Shown here in pieces: positions 15,725-24,274 of a stretch of DNA of 32,745 nucleotides. The stretch comes from Hormoscilla sp. GUM202 (GTDB taxonomy: Bacteria; Cyanobacteriota; Cyanobacteriia; Cyanobacteriales; Desertifilaceae), in the NCBI GenBank assembly GCA_005518205.2, contig RFFC02000017.1, positions 91,875 to 124,619 of the forward strand, given 5' to 3'. The notes below the pieces were generated by a model. The model worked only from the letters and a program-made list of their open reading frames with translations, was not told the DNA's origin and did no database searches. The position numbers and the translations under genes are program-made. Each line of letters starts with the position of its first letter. Positions within the stretch are counted from its first letter, which is position 1.

Positions 15725-17817
15725 GTGCGGATTACAATTTTGACAGTGGGGACTTGGGGAGATATAGTGCCTTTAATGGCCTTGGGACTGGGGTTACAGA
15801 AAGCAGGTCATCAGGTGCAATTGGCAACTCACGGTTTCTTTAACTCCCAAATAGTCTCTCGGGGTCTGGCCCATTACCCAATGGCAGGAAACCCTCAAGA
15901 AATTAACAGGAGTGAATTTGGACAAGTTCTGCTAGGATCGGGGGAAAATCCCCTGACTTTTATCCGTCAATACGGGCAGATCGCCCAACAGCTATTGCAG
16001 CAGTTGCTAGCAGATTCCTGGGAAGCTTGTCAAGGGACGGAGGCGATCGTCGTCGTGCCTTTTACCTTTTGGGGCTATGATATTGCCGAGAAATTAGGAG
16101 TCCCCTTTTACTTGGCAGCATTATTGCCCCTACATGCTTGTCGGGATTTTCCAATTCCGACGATGCCAGCTATGGGGGGATGGCCTTGGGAGAGTCTGTA
16201 CAATCAACTCAGCTATCCTCTGATCCGCCTGTCCTTTTGGCAACTGCTTCGCGGACCAATTAATCAATGGCGACAGTCCACTTTGAATTTGCCTCCCTTG
16301 TCCCCCTGTCAGGAACCCCTGACACGTATGGAACGGGTGCCTTTTCTCTATGCCTATAGTCGGGCGATCGTCCCTCGGCCCATTGGCCGCCACAACTGCA
16401 CGTGACGGGTTACTGGTTTTGGGAACGTCCTTCTGACTGGAAAGCGCCAAGGGAATTAGTAGAGTTTCTGGGGGCGGGACCGCCTCCAGTCTGCATTGGT
16501 TTTGGCAGCATGCAGAACCGCGATCCCCAGAGGATGACGGCATTGGCGCTAGCAGCTTTGGCCCAGACAGGACAGCGGGGCATCTTGCTGACGGGGTGGG
16601 GCGGACTCATTCACGGTCATTTGCCCGATACGGTGTTTCAGTTAGATTACGTTCGTGCGAAACGTTCGAGCGTAAGCCAGGTGTGTGGCCAAGCCAACAA
16701 TGCATTGTGACAGCTCAATATGGTCTCATTTGCCATAGAACTGTGTAATCTTTGTGGGTCCAAACCCCACCCTCCAGATACGGGAGGTACACCGGTCCCA
16801 ACTGCTGCGGAGTGACATCACCGGCGGTGGAGAGCAGGGACTTAAATGTAGGAGAGCTGACAGCCTAAGTCGGCGAATCCGCTAGGAAATTTGCTCATGG
16901 CTAACGATAAGTGAACCTGTATAAGCCTCGTCATCTAAAACCAGCGCAATAAGGCTGAAACGCTGGACCAAAAGGTAATGGTAGGTGTGGATAGCGGTGG
17001 ACGTTAGCTATCCCGTATCACATTAATCCTCCCGGGGTAGTGCAGGGGCCTAAAAGCGAAATATGGATTATACGGAACGTTGTAACCTCTGTTGGGCAAT
17101 CTATGGACCGGTGAAACCGTTCTCATCAGACGATTAGCCGACCAGGAGATAAGCTAGATGATAAGCGAAAGCCAACAGGGGAGGGATGCTCTAAAAAGCC
17201 AATGTCCAGGGTAATGCCTGGGATATGCCGACGTAGGGCAGTGATAATGGGAAATGACTGGAACTAGTAAAACCTGACTAATATCACGGAGGCCCACGAG
17301 AGTGAGGCTATGATTTTCTGGCCACAACCGGAATAGGGTAGAACGAACAGGTCATAAGGATGAGCGGGGGTAACCCCGATTAGCTGCCCAAGACAAGGGC
17401 CCGTTACCTAGGAGCCGGATGCGGCGAAAGCTGCAAGTCCGGTTTTGAAAGGGAGGGTTGTCCCGCGAGGGACAGCTCGACCCCATCCCCCATGATTGGT
17501 TGTTTCCCCAGGTGGCCGCAGTGGTCCATCACGGGGGTATGGGCACTACGGCGGCAGCTTTACGGGCGGGGGTGCCTGCTATTATCGTTCCCTTCTTTGC
17601 GGATCAGCCCTTTTGGGGACGGCGCTTGGCACATCTGCATCTCGCGCCCCCACCTATCCCCCAACAGCAACTGACTGCGGAACGGTTAGCTGCTGCTATT
17701 CGCACTGCTATGGGCGATCGGGATCTGCGGGGACGGGTAAGGGCGATCGGCAATCTTATTCAAGCAGAAGATGGGGTGGCGCGGGCAGTCGAGGCAATTC
17801 ATCAATTCATCAATTGA
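15725..17817 (+). pseudogene. GT1-family (sterol-glucosyltransferase-like) glycosyltransferase with frameshift and group II intron
   Basis: Exon 1 starts at GTG 15725 (MRITILTVGTWGDIVPLMAL, the GT1 N-terminal loop). Near 16383 one base is missing: the frame ends VPRPIGRHNCT, whereas the next frame reads WPPQLHVTGYWFWERP, and a single added base (CCC-GAT-TGG) joins them as VPRPDWPP. The second segment runs to QLDYV at 16654. Intron 16655-17482 follows, then PHDWLFPQVAAVVHHGGMGTTAAALRAGVP, the UDP-sugar-binding PSPG-like block. The joined protein would have about 420 residues, normal for UDP-glucose:sterol glucosyltransferase-like enzymes. It is either a pseudogene by 1-nt deletion or a sequencing error in an otherwise intact, intron-split gene. 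The acceptor is unknown. Confidence 0.85.
16655..17482 (+). ncRNA. ORF-less group II intron 2 (about 828 nt)
   Basis: It starts GTGCG at 16655. Domain V (GAGCCGGATGCGGCGAAAGC..., about 17412-17445) is well formed: GAGCCGGA pairs with TCCGGTTTT and GCGGC-GAAA-GCTGC makes the tetraloop stem. Domain VI follows (GGGAGGGTTGTCCC-GCGA-GGGACAGCTCGACC) with an unpaired A 8-9 nt from the end as branch-point candidate. There is no ORF for a maturase. Splicing joins GTTC to CCATCC and keeps the glycosyltransferase frame. A hexamer GGACGT (16999-17004) pairs with the last exon bases ACGTTC (one G-U). It is homologous in position to EBS1 of intron 1, while intron sequence elsewhere is only partly conserved. 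Confidence 0.88.
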
Positions 17818-17929
17818 AAATTGACAATTGCAAATTGAGAAGACCTATCACTTGCGCATTGCGGCGATCTAGAACCAACATTAACGAATAATTTACATCC
17901 CGCAATTATTCGCCCGATATGGCTACAAT

Positions 17930-18247
17930 TTAGCTGACATTAGCTGATAATACTGGTTCAAGGGTACTTGGATGAGTGAAAAGTTTGCCTAATCTATCGC
18001 TAAAATAGCTCACTTCGTATCCTGGGGAAAGTTCTTTTCTCAACAGATGCCACAGCTTGATACCTTCTTGCTCAAAAGCTAACTCTGCTGCTGAGTTCTC
18101 GAAATCTGATGAGGCCGGGTCATCCTGATTTAAGATGCTATCTATGATAGCTGCCCATTTTTGCAGACGTTCAATGGTTTCTGGCCTCAGAGGAAGAGTC
18201 CTCGGATCGATATCCCCTGCCTTGCCTGAACCTACCGTCCACCGCAT
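17930..18247 (-). CDS. Conserved hypothetical protein, about 105 residues
   Basis: I recognise the type but know no function. It has the layout of a small, widespread bacterial family: a LPL...ETIERLQKWAAIIDSILNQDDPASS stretch followed by AAELAFEQEGIKLWHLLRKELSPGYEVSYFSDRLGKL. It is acidic and soluble, with no membrane segment. The N-terminal MRWTVGSGKAGDIDPRTLPL appears complete; the ATG at 18245-18247 is preceded by no strong ribosome-binding site. It stands alone between the glycosyltransferase and a gene-poor stretch. Confidence 0.7.
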   Translation of the reverse strand: MRWTVGSGKAGDIDPRTLPLRPETIERLQKWAAIIDSILNQDDPASSDFENSAAELAFEQEGIKLWHLLRKELSPGYEVSYFSDRLGKLFTHPSTLEPVLSANVS

Positions 18248-18778
18248 CCATAATCAGCCATCAGCTTAATTCTTTTTGGCATGGTAATTATTCTGAACTA
18301 TGGGTAAATTATGGGGTTATTGCTGACAATATTTTCTCATAATATAAGACATTTTTTTCCCAAAAATGCTACCAATTTTGACGATGCCAGTAGTTGTTAC
18401 TTGATAATTGTAGCACATATCATTTCCTCCGGTGCGCTCGCCCCACCGACAACAGGAGTTTTGCTATACTTGCGACCACAGGTTGTGGCCCGTCGGGCCA
18501 ACCCATCTATTGAGTTAAATGCCCAACATGGCTGCGCCTGCTTGCTCTGAGCGATTTTTCTGAGTATTTATACTATATTTGAGCCGATAATGATTGCGGC
18601 CAAAGGCTTCCAGCAATATAAGTGCTTTAACGCTAGCCCGACACCGGCTTAACCTCAGCTATTGGGGGGTCTAACCCCCCAATTAATTCGCCCACAGTAT
18701 CTTTGAACCCCCGGCGGGCTGACAACGAAGCGAAGGAATTACAGGGGGAATGCTAGCTGCTGCGCAGCAGCCCTAACG
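18248..18778. other. Gene-poor stretch with palindromes
   Basis: No credible gene. A 9-bp-arm hairpin TTGGGGGGT/ACCCCCCAA lies at 18662-18682. Near 18713-18740 lies a block (GGCGGGCTGACAACGAAGCG...) also found near 11010-11036. A plus-strand frame at 18311-18550 looks random. Confidence 0.6.
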
Positions 18779-18922
18779 ATCGCGCGCAAACTTACGGAAT
18801 TTATTGGCATTGCACCTAACCACCTCGGTGGAATGGATGCTCGGGAATACATTAGTAGAATGCGACGGGGAGAATTTCCCGATCGGGAACTAGAGTTAAG
18901 AGAGTATAAAAAAGAAGCATGA
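18779..18922 (+). pseudogene. C-terminal remnant of a possible antitoxin gene
   Basis: The frame ...RKLTEFIGIAPNHLGGMDAREYISRMRRGEFPDRELELREYKKEA ends with TGA overlapping the next ATG (ATGA at 18919-18922), the coupling usual in toxin-antitoxin pairs. No start or DNA-binding domain remains upstream. The antitoxin label is inferred mainly from its position before a PIN-domain gene. Confidence 0.45.
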
Positions 18923-19381
18923 ATGTCGAAGAGAGTTTGGAGTCGGTGACGCGGCTGTTTTTATACAGTGCCCCAGTTATATGCTGTAGAAGCGCATCCG
19001 CGATACTCGTTGATAATGAGAGAAATATTCGATCGCATTGAAGCAGGTAGTATCGTTGCTTCGCCTATAACGCTAGCAGAGTGTTTAGTTAGTCCAATTC
19101 GTTTGGGACAGAATGAATTGTCGCGGGAGTACATAGACTTGATATTGGGACGAGAAGAGATTATCTTTGAATATGGTTTTGAAGAGAGCATAGCAATACA
19201 AGCGGCTCAATTTAGAGCAAGACAGAACCTGCAACTATTAGATGCTTTTCAGCTAGCATTAGCATTAGCGGTAAACTGCGATGCTTTGTTAAAGAATGAC
19301 GCAATTTTCAGAAGAATCTCAGAAATAAAGGTGGTTATAGTAGATGACCTAGAAATCTATAATTATTGCTGCCAAATCTAA
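18919..19381 (+). pseudogene. PIN-domain (VapC-like) toxin, frameshifted at the first motif
   Basis: The first frame reads MNVEESLESVTRLFLYSAPVI and then breaks near 18980. The second frame carries on with YAVEAHPRYSLIMREIFDRIEAGSIVASPITLAECLVSPIRLGQ...LLDAFQLALALAVNCDALLKNDAIFRRI. PIN RNases need an Asp in the first strand (FLDSAPVI in relatives); here that codon is TAC (Tyr). The later acidic residues (AEC, LLDAFQLA, KND) are kept. Both the frame break and the D-to-Y change suggest a dead toxin. A shortened protein from GTG 18968 is possible but would lack the catalytic Asp. Confidence 0.72.
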
Positions 19382-19407
19382 AGCTCTATCGCCCCATCTT
19401 GGATCGA

Positions 19408-19722
19408 TTAAGCTTCTGCTGTAGAGAGTGATATACTGGCATCAATCAAACGGATAGGAGGCTGTTCCTGCAATTGCTCGACCAGATCTTTGGGATGTAA
19501 CGCGGATCCTGGGGAGATACTCCCCAAATAACCAGTACCAATTCGGACCAAAAGTTCAGGGCCTCTTCAGTCACTAAATCCCCAGCCCCGGAGAATCTGA
19601 CTCAGCAACAGGCGACTGTGGGCCAGGCGATCGCCCACAATCAGCTTTCCGTCCATCAACTCAATCTTTTTGGAACCGGGGGACCAGGAGGCTATATACT
19701 CGTCGATCGGGCTAACAGTCAT
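19408..19722 (-). pseudogene. Hypothetical gene remnant with in-frame stop or internal deletion
   Basis: From the ATG at 19720-19722 the frame reads MTVSPIDEYIASWSPGSKKIELMDGKLIVGDRLAHSRLLLSQILRGWG, then a TGA. The same frame continues as GPELLVRIGTGYLGSISPGSALHPKDLVEQLQEQ to a TAA at 19408. Both halves look like genuine protein. The middle seems to be missing, as if a deletion joined the ends. It might be a Uma2-like relative (IELMDGKLIVG), but this is weak. It overlaps head-on with the spurious upstream extension of the DUF29 frame. Confidence 0.5.
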
Positions 19723-19771
19723 GTCGGGAAAATGCTATCATAGCTTCATTGTAAATCCTAACAGTAAAATC

Positions 19772-20212
19772 GTGGAGACAACCTACACAACGGACTTTAA
19801 TGAGTGGGTACAACAGACAGCCCAACTCTTGCGATCGCGTCGCTGGCAGGATCTTGACCTACAACATCTGATAGAGGAGGTTGAAGACTTGGGGAAGAGT
19901 GAACGGCGAGGAGTGGCTAGCCAATTGACTCGCCTGCTGTTACATCTGTTAAAGTGGCAATATGAACCCCAGCGTCGATCGGATAGCTGGCTGGACTCCA
20001 TTACCGATGCTAGGACTCAAATAGATCTGGCGATCGAGGATAGTCCCAGTCTGAGAAGTTATCCAGAAGCGCAGCTAAAACAAAGTTATCAACGGGCCCG
20101 TCGCCAAGCCGCCAAACAAACAGAAATGCCACTAGAAGTATTCCCAGAAAACTGTCCCTATGCTCTCGATCTGGTGTTAGATGAAGATTGGTTACCAGAA
20201 TCAAAGAGTTAA
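19772..20212 (+). CDS. DUF29 family protein
   Basis: The frame is open from 19670, but the family starts at the TTYTTDFNEWVQQTAQLLRSRRWQDLDLQHLIEEVEDLGKSERR block, so GTG 19772 (VETTYTT...) is the likely start, giving about 146 residues. The remainder, QLTRLLLHLLKWQYEPQRRSDSW and the FPENCPYALDLVLDEDWLP end, is typical DUF29. DUF29 is very common in cyanobacteria, soluble and of unknown function. It is 91 bp upstream of ndhD on the same strand, but there is no functional reason to link them. Confidence 0.88.
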   Translation: METTYTTDFNEWVQQTAQLLRSRRWQDLDLQHLIEEVEDLGKSERRGVASQLTRLLLHLLKWQYEPQRRSDSWLDSITDARTQIDLAIEDSPSLRSYPEAQLKQSYQRARRQAAKQTEMPLEVFPENCPYALDLVLDEDWLPESKS

Positions 20213-20303
20213 GATTTTCCATTCGCAATTATCAATTAGCCATTTTCGATGTAGGATAGGTGGTTAACCAAAAGATGAATTTCAAGAAAGGACATCAGAG
20301 TAA

Positions 20304-21773
20304 ATGCTCAGTAGTGGTTTGATATGGGTGCCGGTAATAGGTGCCGTTTTGCTCGGATTCTGGCCCGGTTCCCTCAGTCCCGGGCGATCTCGTTCCATAG
20401 CGCTGTTCGTTGCCATCAGCGTCTCGATCTGGACGATCGTGCTGCTAAGTCAGTTTGATCGGACGATCCCGGAGTTGCAATTTACAGAGTCCATACCCTG
20501 GATAGAGGCCCTGGGTCTGAGCTACAGTCTGGGAGTAGATGGTCTGTCACTCCCCTTATTGGTGCTCAACGGTCTGCTGACGGCGATCGCCCTATTCTGT
20601 ACGGACTCAGACATTCAACGTCCCCGGTTCTATTACGTACTCGTCCTGCTGTTGAATGCCAGCGTAGCCGGTGCATTCCTAGCCCAGGATTACCTGCTGT
20701 TTTTCCTGTTCTACGAGATAGAAATCATCCCCCTATATTTCTTGATCGCCATCTGGGGGGGCAAGCGCCGAGGCTATGCAGCAACCAAGTTTCTCATCTA
20801 TACCGCAGTATCGGGAATTTCCCTGCTAGCGTCATTTTTGGGCCTCGTCTGGCTTTCTGGTGCCAACAGCTTTGCCTACAACCCGCAGATAGCGGCAGCT
20901 TTACCCCTGGGAACCCAACTGTTGCTGCTAGGGGGGATACTGGTAGCCTTTGGGATTAAAATTCCCCTGGTGCCCTTCCATACCTGGTTGCCCGATGCCC
21001 ATGTAGAAGCCAGTACGCCAATTTCGGTACTGCTAGCTGGAGTATTGTTGAAGCTAGGAACTTACGGTCTGCTCAGATTTGGATTAGAAATATTTCCAGA
21101 TACCTGGCAATATTTAGCTCCCTGGTTGGCTACTTGGGCCGTGATCAGCGCCCTGTACGGGGCCTTGAGCGCGATCGCCCAAACAGACATGAAAAAAATG
21201 GTCGCCTTTAGCTCCATTGCCCACATGGGTTATATACTGTTAGCCGGTGCCGCCGCCACCCCCCTCAGCTTATTATCAACAGTCCTGCAAATGATCGCCC
21301 ACGGATTAATATCAGGGCTACTGTTTATCTTGGTGGGCGTAGTCTATAAGAAAACTGGTAGTCGGGATATCACAGCCCTCCAAGGACTCCTCAACCCAGA
21401 ACGGGGTTTGCCCGTGACTGGCAGTTTAATGATTTTGGGCGTCATGGCCAGCTCGGGGATCCCCGGCATGGTAGGCTTTATTTCAGAATTTTTAGTGTTT
21501 CGGGGCAGTTTTCCCATATTCCCTACTCAAACCCTGCTGTGCATGGTGGGTACGGGGTTAACCGCTGTCTACTTTTTGCTGTTGGTGAACCGGGCCTTCT
21601 TCGGACGCTTGTCCCAGATGGTAGAAAACTTGCCGCCAGTGCAGTGGTCCGACCATCTCCCGGCGATCGCCCTAGCAGCGGCGATCGTCATATTAGGAAT
21701 TCAGCCAAGCTGGGTAGTACATTTGAGTGAAGTGACAACCAATTCTATAGTCGCATCATTTGCGAATCTCTAA
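20304..21773 (+). CDS. ndhD: NDH-1 subunit NdhD (NdhD3/NdhD4 class, CO2 uptake)
   Basis: The protein has 489 residues, polytopic with about 14 helices. Diagnostic segments of the NuoM/NdhD antiporter-like family are FFLFYEIEIIPLYFLIAIWGG with the conserved TM5 Glu, GIKIPLVPFHTWLPDAHVEAS with the buried Lys, TPISVLLAGVLLKLGTYGLLRF, and AQTDMKKMVAFSSIAHMGY. It conducts protons in thylakoid NDH-1 complexes. The next gene, 24 bp on, is a CO2 hydration protein, which assigns it to the CO2-uptake type (NDH-1MS or MS') rather than the respiratory NdhD1/D2 type. The ndhF3 or ndhF4 partner usually found close by is absent from this window. Whether it is D3 or D4 I cannot decide by eye. Confidence 0.92.
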   Translation: MLSSGLIWVPVIGAVLLGFWPGSLSPGRSRSIALFVAISVSIWTIVLLSQFDRTIPELQFTESIPWIEALGLSYSLGVDGLSLPLLVLNGLLTAIALFCTDSDIQRPRFYYVLVLLLNASVAGAFLAQDYLLFFLFYEIEIIPLYFLIAIWGGKRRGYAATKFLIYTAVSGISLLASFLGLVWLSGANSFAYNPQIAAALPLGTQLLLLGGILVAFGIKIPLVPFHTWLPDAHVEASTPISVLLAGVLLKLGTYGLLRFGLEIFPDTWQYLAPWLATWAVISALYGALSAIAQTDMKKMVAFSSIAHMGYILLAGAAATPLSLLSTVLQMIAHGLISGLLFILVGVVYKKTGSRDITALQGLLNPERGLPVTGSLMILGVMASSGIPGMVGFISEFLVFRGSFPIFPTQTLLCMVGTGLTAVYFLLLVNRAFFGRLSQMVENLPPVQWSDHLPAIALAAAIVILGIQPSWVVHLSEVTTNSIVASFANL

Positions 21774-21797
21774 CCCCGTCGCGTAGAAATCAGGGAA

Positions 21798-22925
21798 ATG
21801 ACAACAACCATTCAACCATCAAAACATACCCTGGCAGCCTATATTAACATTCTGGAAACGGGTGGAAACTTACTGCCAGATTCGCGAGATAATGTATTGG
21901 AAGTAGTGGGAATTCTGTATAGCTACGGCGTCGTGCTGGACGCCTACTCCAATAACCTTATCTACATTGCCCAAAATCAATTTTTACTGCTGTTTCCCTT
22001 CTTCAAATACTTCGACGGAGACATATCTTTCAAGAAGTTGCTGTGCCATTGGTGGCACGATCGGATTAACTACGAGTACGCCGAGTACGTGATGCGAGTA
22101 ATGCTATGGCACGGCGGTGGGGCCCTGGATGAGTACCTAGATAGCCCGGAATTTACCCGAGCAGCAGCATTAGCGATAGAGGCTAAATTTAAGGGAAATT
22201 GGTTGATGCTGGGACTGCACAAGCTATTTCCGGAATTTCAGCTAGAACAGGTACGGCAGATGGTATATTATAGTGCCTTGGGTCAGTTCTGGCGGGTAAT
22301 GAGCGATATATTTATATCACTGTCCGATCGCTACGATCGAGGAGAAATTAAATCTATCCCGGAAGTAGTAGAGCATATCCTGGCAGGTTTAGTGGCAGAT
22401 GCTGCTAGACAAATTACCTACACAGTGACGATCGAAGGTGCCGATTATGATATCATTCCCAAAGCCGCAGGGATGACATTCCTGCCAGATGTAGCAGTCC
22501 CCTATGTGGATACGATCTTCTTCCGGGGAACGCCGTTTCTGGGGACAGTTTCTTACAACGCTCAAGCTCAACAAATTTCCCAAAATCAAGCCGAATTTGG
22601 CTATGGTGCTTTATACGCAGATCCCCTGCCGATCGGAGGTGCAGGCATTCCTCCGACATTGCTGATGCAGGATATGCGCCATTATTTGCCAGCATATCTA
22701 CAGGAATTTTATCGGCGTGAGGGTCGGGGAGAAAATGACTTGCGAGTAAAGATTTGCCAGAGTTTCCAGAAATCAATGTTTTGCGTAACCACAGCAGGGA
22801 TCAAAGGACTGGCACCTTATCCCCTGGATACAGAAGATCCCCAACAACAGCAAGCAAACCGAGTTTACCTGGAAAGTTGGATGGATCGCTTTATAACATC
22901 TCGCTTGCAGATCGTCAATAGCTAG
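21798..22925 (+). CDS. CO2 hydration protein (CupA/CupB, ChpY/ChpX family)
   Basis: The protein has 375 residues and is soluble. ISFKKLLCHWWHDRINYEYAEYVMRVMLWHGGGALDEYLDSPEF is a hallmark block of the family. Other typical parts are NWLMLGLHKLFPEF, QMVYYSALGQFWRVMSDIF and TFLPDVAVPYVDTIFFRGTPF. Cup proteins dock on the NdhD3/F3 or D4/F4 membrane arm at the cytoplasmic side and catalyse redox-driven CO2 to bicarbonate conversion with a zinc site. It is probably co-transcribed with ndhD (24-bp gap). The type (CupA high-affinity or CupB constitutive) is not certain; I see no cupS. Two 70-bp direct repeats with hairpins follow the stop. Confidence 0.9.
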   Translation: MTTTIQPSKHTLAAYINILETGGNLLPDSRDNVLEVVGILYSYGVVLDAYSNNLIYIAQNQFLLLFPFFKYFDGDISFKKLLCHWWHDRINYEYAEYVMRVMLWHGGGALDEYLDSPEFTRAAALAIEAKFKGNWLMLGLHKLFPEFQLEQVRQMVYYSALGQFWRVMSDIFISLSDRYDRGEIKSIPEVVEHILAGLVADAARQITYTVTIEGADYDIIPKAAGMTFLPDVAVPYVDTIFFRGTPFLGTVSYNAQAQQISQNQAEFGYGALYADPLPIGGAGIPPTLLMQDMRHYLPAYLQEFYRREGRGENDLRVKICQSFQKSMFCVTTAGIKGLAPYPLDTEDPQQQQANRVYLESWMDRFITSRLQIVNS

Positions 22926-22949
22926 CTACAAATTACATTTCAATGCCAG

Positions 22950-23058
22950 AATTAAGAAACCAGGTTTTGCCCTATACCTGGTTTCTGGGCAAGTGAATAT
23001 GTCCATAGTTAATAGCAAGAATTAAGAAACCAGGTTTTTCTCATACCTGGTTTCTGGG
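22950..23058. terminator. Two tandem hairpins after the CO2-uptake genes
   Basis: Perfect 11-bp arms AGAAACCAGGT / ACCTGGTTTCT occur at 22955-22986 and, 70 bp later, at 23025-23054, with different loops. The flanking AATTAAG and AATATGTCCA sequences repeat too, so this is a 70-bp tandem duplication. The position just after the Cup stop suggests transcription termination or mRNA end protection. There is no long T tract, so rho-independent action is uncertain. Confidence 0.6.
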
Positions 23059-23099
23059 CGAATATGTCCACAGCAACTGAGTAAAGATCCTGGAGAGCA

Positions 23100-23136
23100 T
23101 AGAGTAAAGATTATTAAATGCATAGAGTTTACTCTA
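23100..23136. promoter_or_regulatory. Inverted repeat upstream of the LysR gene, candidate operator
   Basis: TAGAGTAAA at 23100-23108 and TTTACTCTA at 23128-23136 are perfect 9-bp inverted repeats with 19 bp between. A further GAGTAAAGAT lies at about 23079. LysR regulators bind interrupted dyads, often in their own promoters, so this is a plausible site for autoregulation or regulation of neighbours. The gene starts at 23324, about 190 bp downstream. Confidence 0.45.
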
Positions 23137-23323
23137 GAGTACTTACACAACTTGTGCCGTTATCACTACCGGTAGCGCTTGTGGCCGTGTATCTGGTGGG
23201 CCATCTCCCTACATTTGCAGTCCAACGGAATTCAGGAAGGATTTTCGATAAATAAAATGCTGATTGAGGGAAAATATAATAGAGTAATATCTATACTTAA
23301 GGCTCCTTTGAGGAGAAGGGAAC

Positions 23324-24271
23324 TTGAAGCAGGCAACACTCCACCAGTTAGAAGTATTTGAGGCCGCAGCACGCCACGGCAGTTTCACTCGGGCTGCCGA
23401 GGAACTGTATTTAACCCAACCCACCATCTCCATGCAGGTGAAGCAGTTGACAAAAACCGTGGGTTTGCCGCTGTTCGAGCAAGTCGGTAAACGCCTGTTT
23501 CTCACAAACGCTGGTGAAGAACTGTTTGCCGCCTGCCGGGATATTTTCGACAGGTTATCCCAGTTGGAGATGGCGGTGGCGGATCTCAAAGGTCTAAAGC
23601 AGGGACAATTGCGACTAACGGTGATTACCACGGCGAAATACTTTGTGCCGCGTTTGTTAGGACCGTTTTGTCAGCGTTACCCCGGTATTGACGTGTTCTT
23701 GCAGGTAACTAACCATGACGGTCTGCGGTCCCGGATGAATGATAATTCAGACGATCTGTATATTCTCAGTCAAGTCCCGGAAAATACTGACCTAGTGAGT
23801 CACAAATTCTTGGAAAATCCCTTGGTGGTGTTGGCAGACAGAAATCATCCCCTAGCAGAGAAAAAAAATATTCCCCTAGAACTTCTGAGGGACTCATTGT
23901 TTATCATGCGAGAACCAGGATCGGGTACGCGCCGGGCAGTGGAAAAATTATTCCGCGAGCATAATGTTTCTGTCAAGGTGAGGCTGGAGTTGGGGAGTAA
24001 TGAGGCGATCAAACAGGCGATCGTGGGTGGTTTGGGAATATCAGTATTATCGAAGCATACCCTAGCTTTGCAATGTGGTACTGGTAGGCTGACTATCCTG
24101 GATGTAGAAGGTTTTCCGATCGAATGTTATTGGCATGTGGTTTATCCCAGTAGCAAACATCTGTCTGTGGTGGCTAAGACTTTTCTAGAATATCTGTTAG
24201 ATGAGGGAAAGCAGGTAGCAAATGAGACAGCAATTAATAAGATTACAGAATCGGAGGTGAGAAAATATTGA
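23324..24271 (+). CDS. LysR-family regulator of the CmpR/CcmR (NdhR) group
   Basis: The protein has 315 residues. The start is TTG 23324, preceded by AGGAG (23311-23315), and gives KQATLHQLEVFEAAARHGSFTRAAEELYLTQPTISMQVKQLTKTVGLPLFEQVGKRLFLT, the winged helix-turn-helix. The effector domain has VITTAKYFVPRLLGPFCQRYPGIDV, FIMREPGSGTRRAVE and ELGSNEAIKQAIVGGLGISVLS, very like the carbon-limitation regulators CmpR and CcmR/NdhR. Those proteins control bicarbonate transport and NDH-1 CO2-uptake genes in response to photorespiratory metabolites. Its place directly after ndhD-cup supports such a role. I cannot separate CmpR from CcmR by eye. Confidence 0.85.
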   Translation: MKQATLHQLEVFEAAARHGSFTRAAEELYLTQPTISMQVKQLTKTVGLPLFEQVGKRLFLTNAGEELFAACRDIFDRLSQLEMAVADLKGLKQGQLRLTVITTAKYFVPRLLGPFCQRYPGIDVFLQVTNHDGLRSRMNDNSDDLYILSQVPENTDLVSHKFLENPLVVLADRNHPLAEKKNIPLELLRDSLFIMREPGSGTRRAVEKLFREHNVSVKVRLELGSNEAIKQAIVGGLGISVLSKHTLALQCGTGRLTILDVEGFPIECYWHVVYPSSKHLSVVAKTFLEYLLDEGKQVANETAINKITESEVRKY

Positions 24272-24274
24272 ATT

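Noticed and set aside
18311-18550. 79-residue plus-strand frame
   Set aside because: Composition and hydrophobic pattern look random, no ribosome-binding site, intergenic context.
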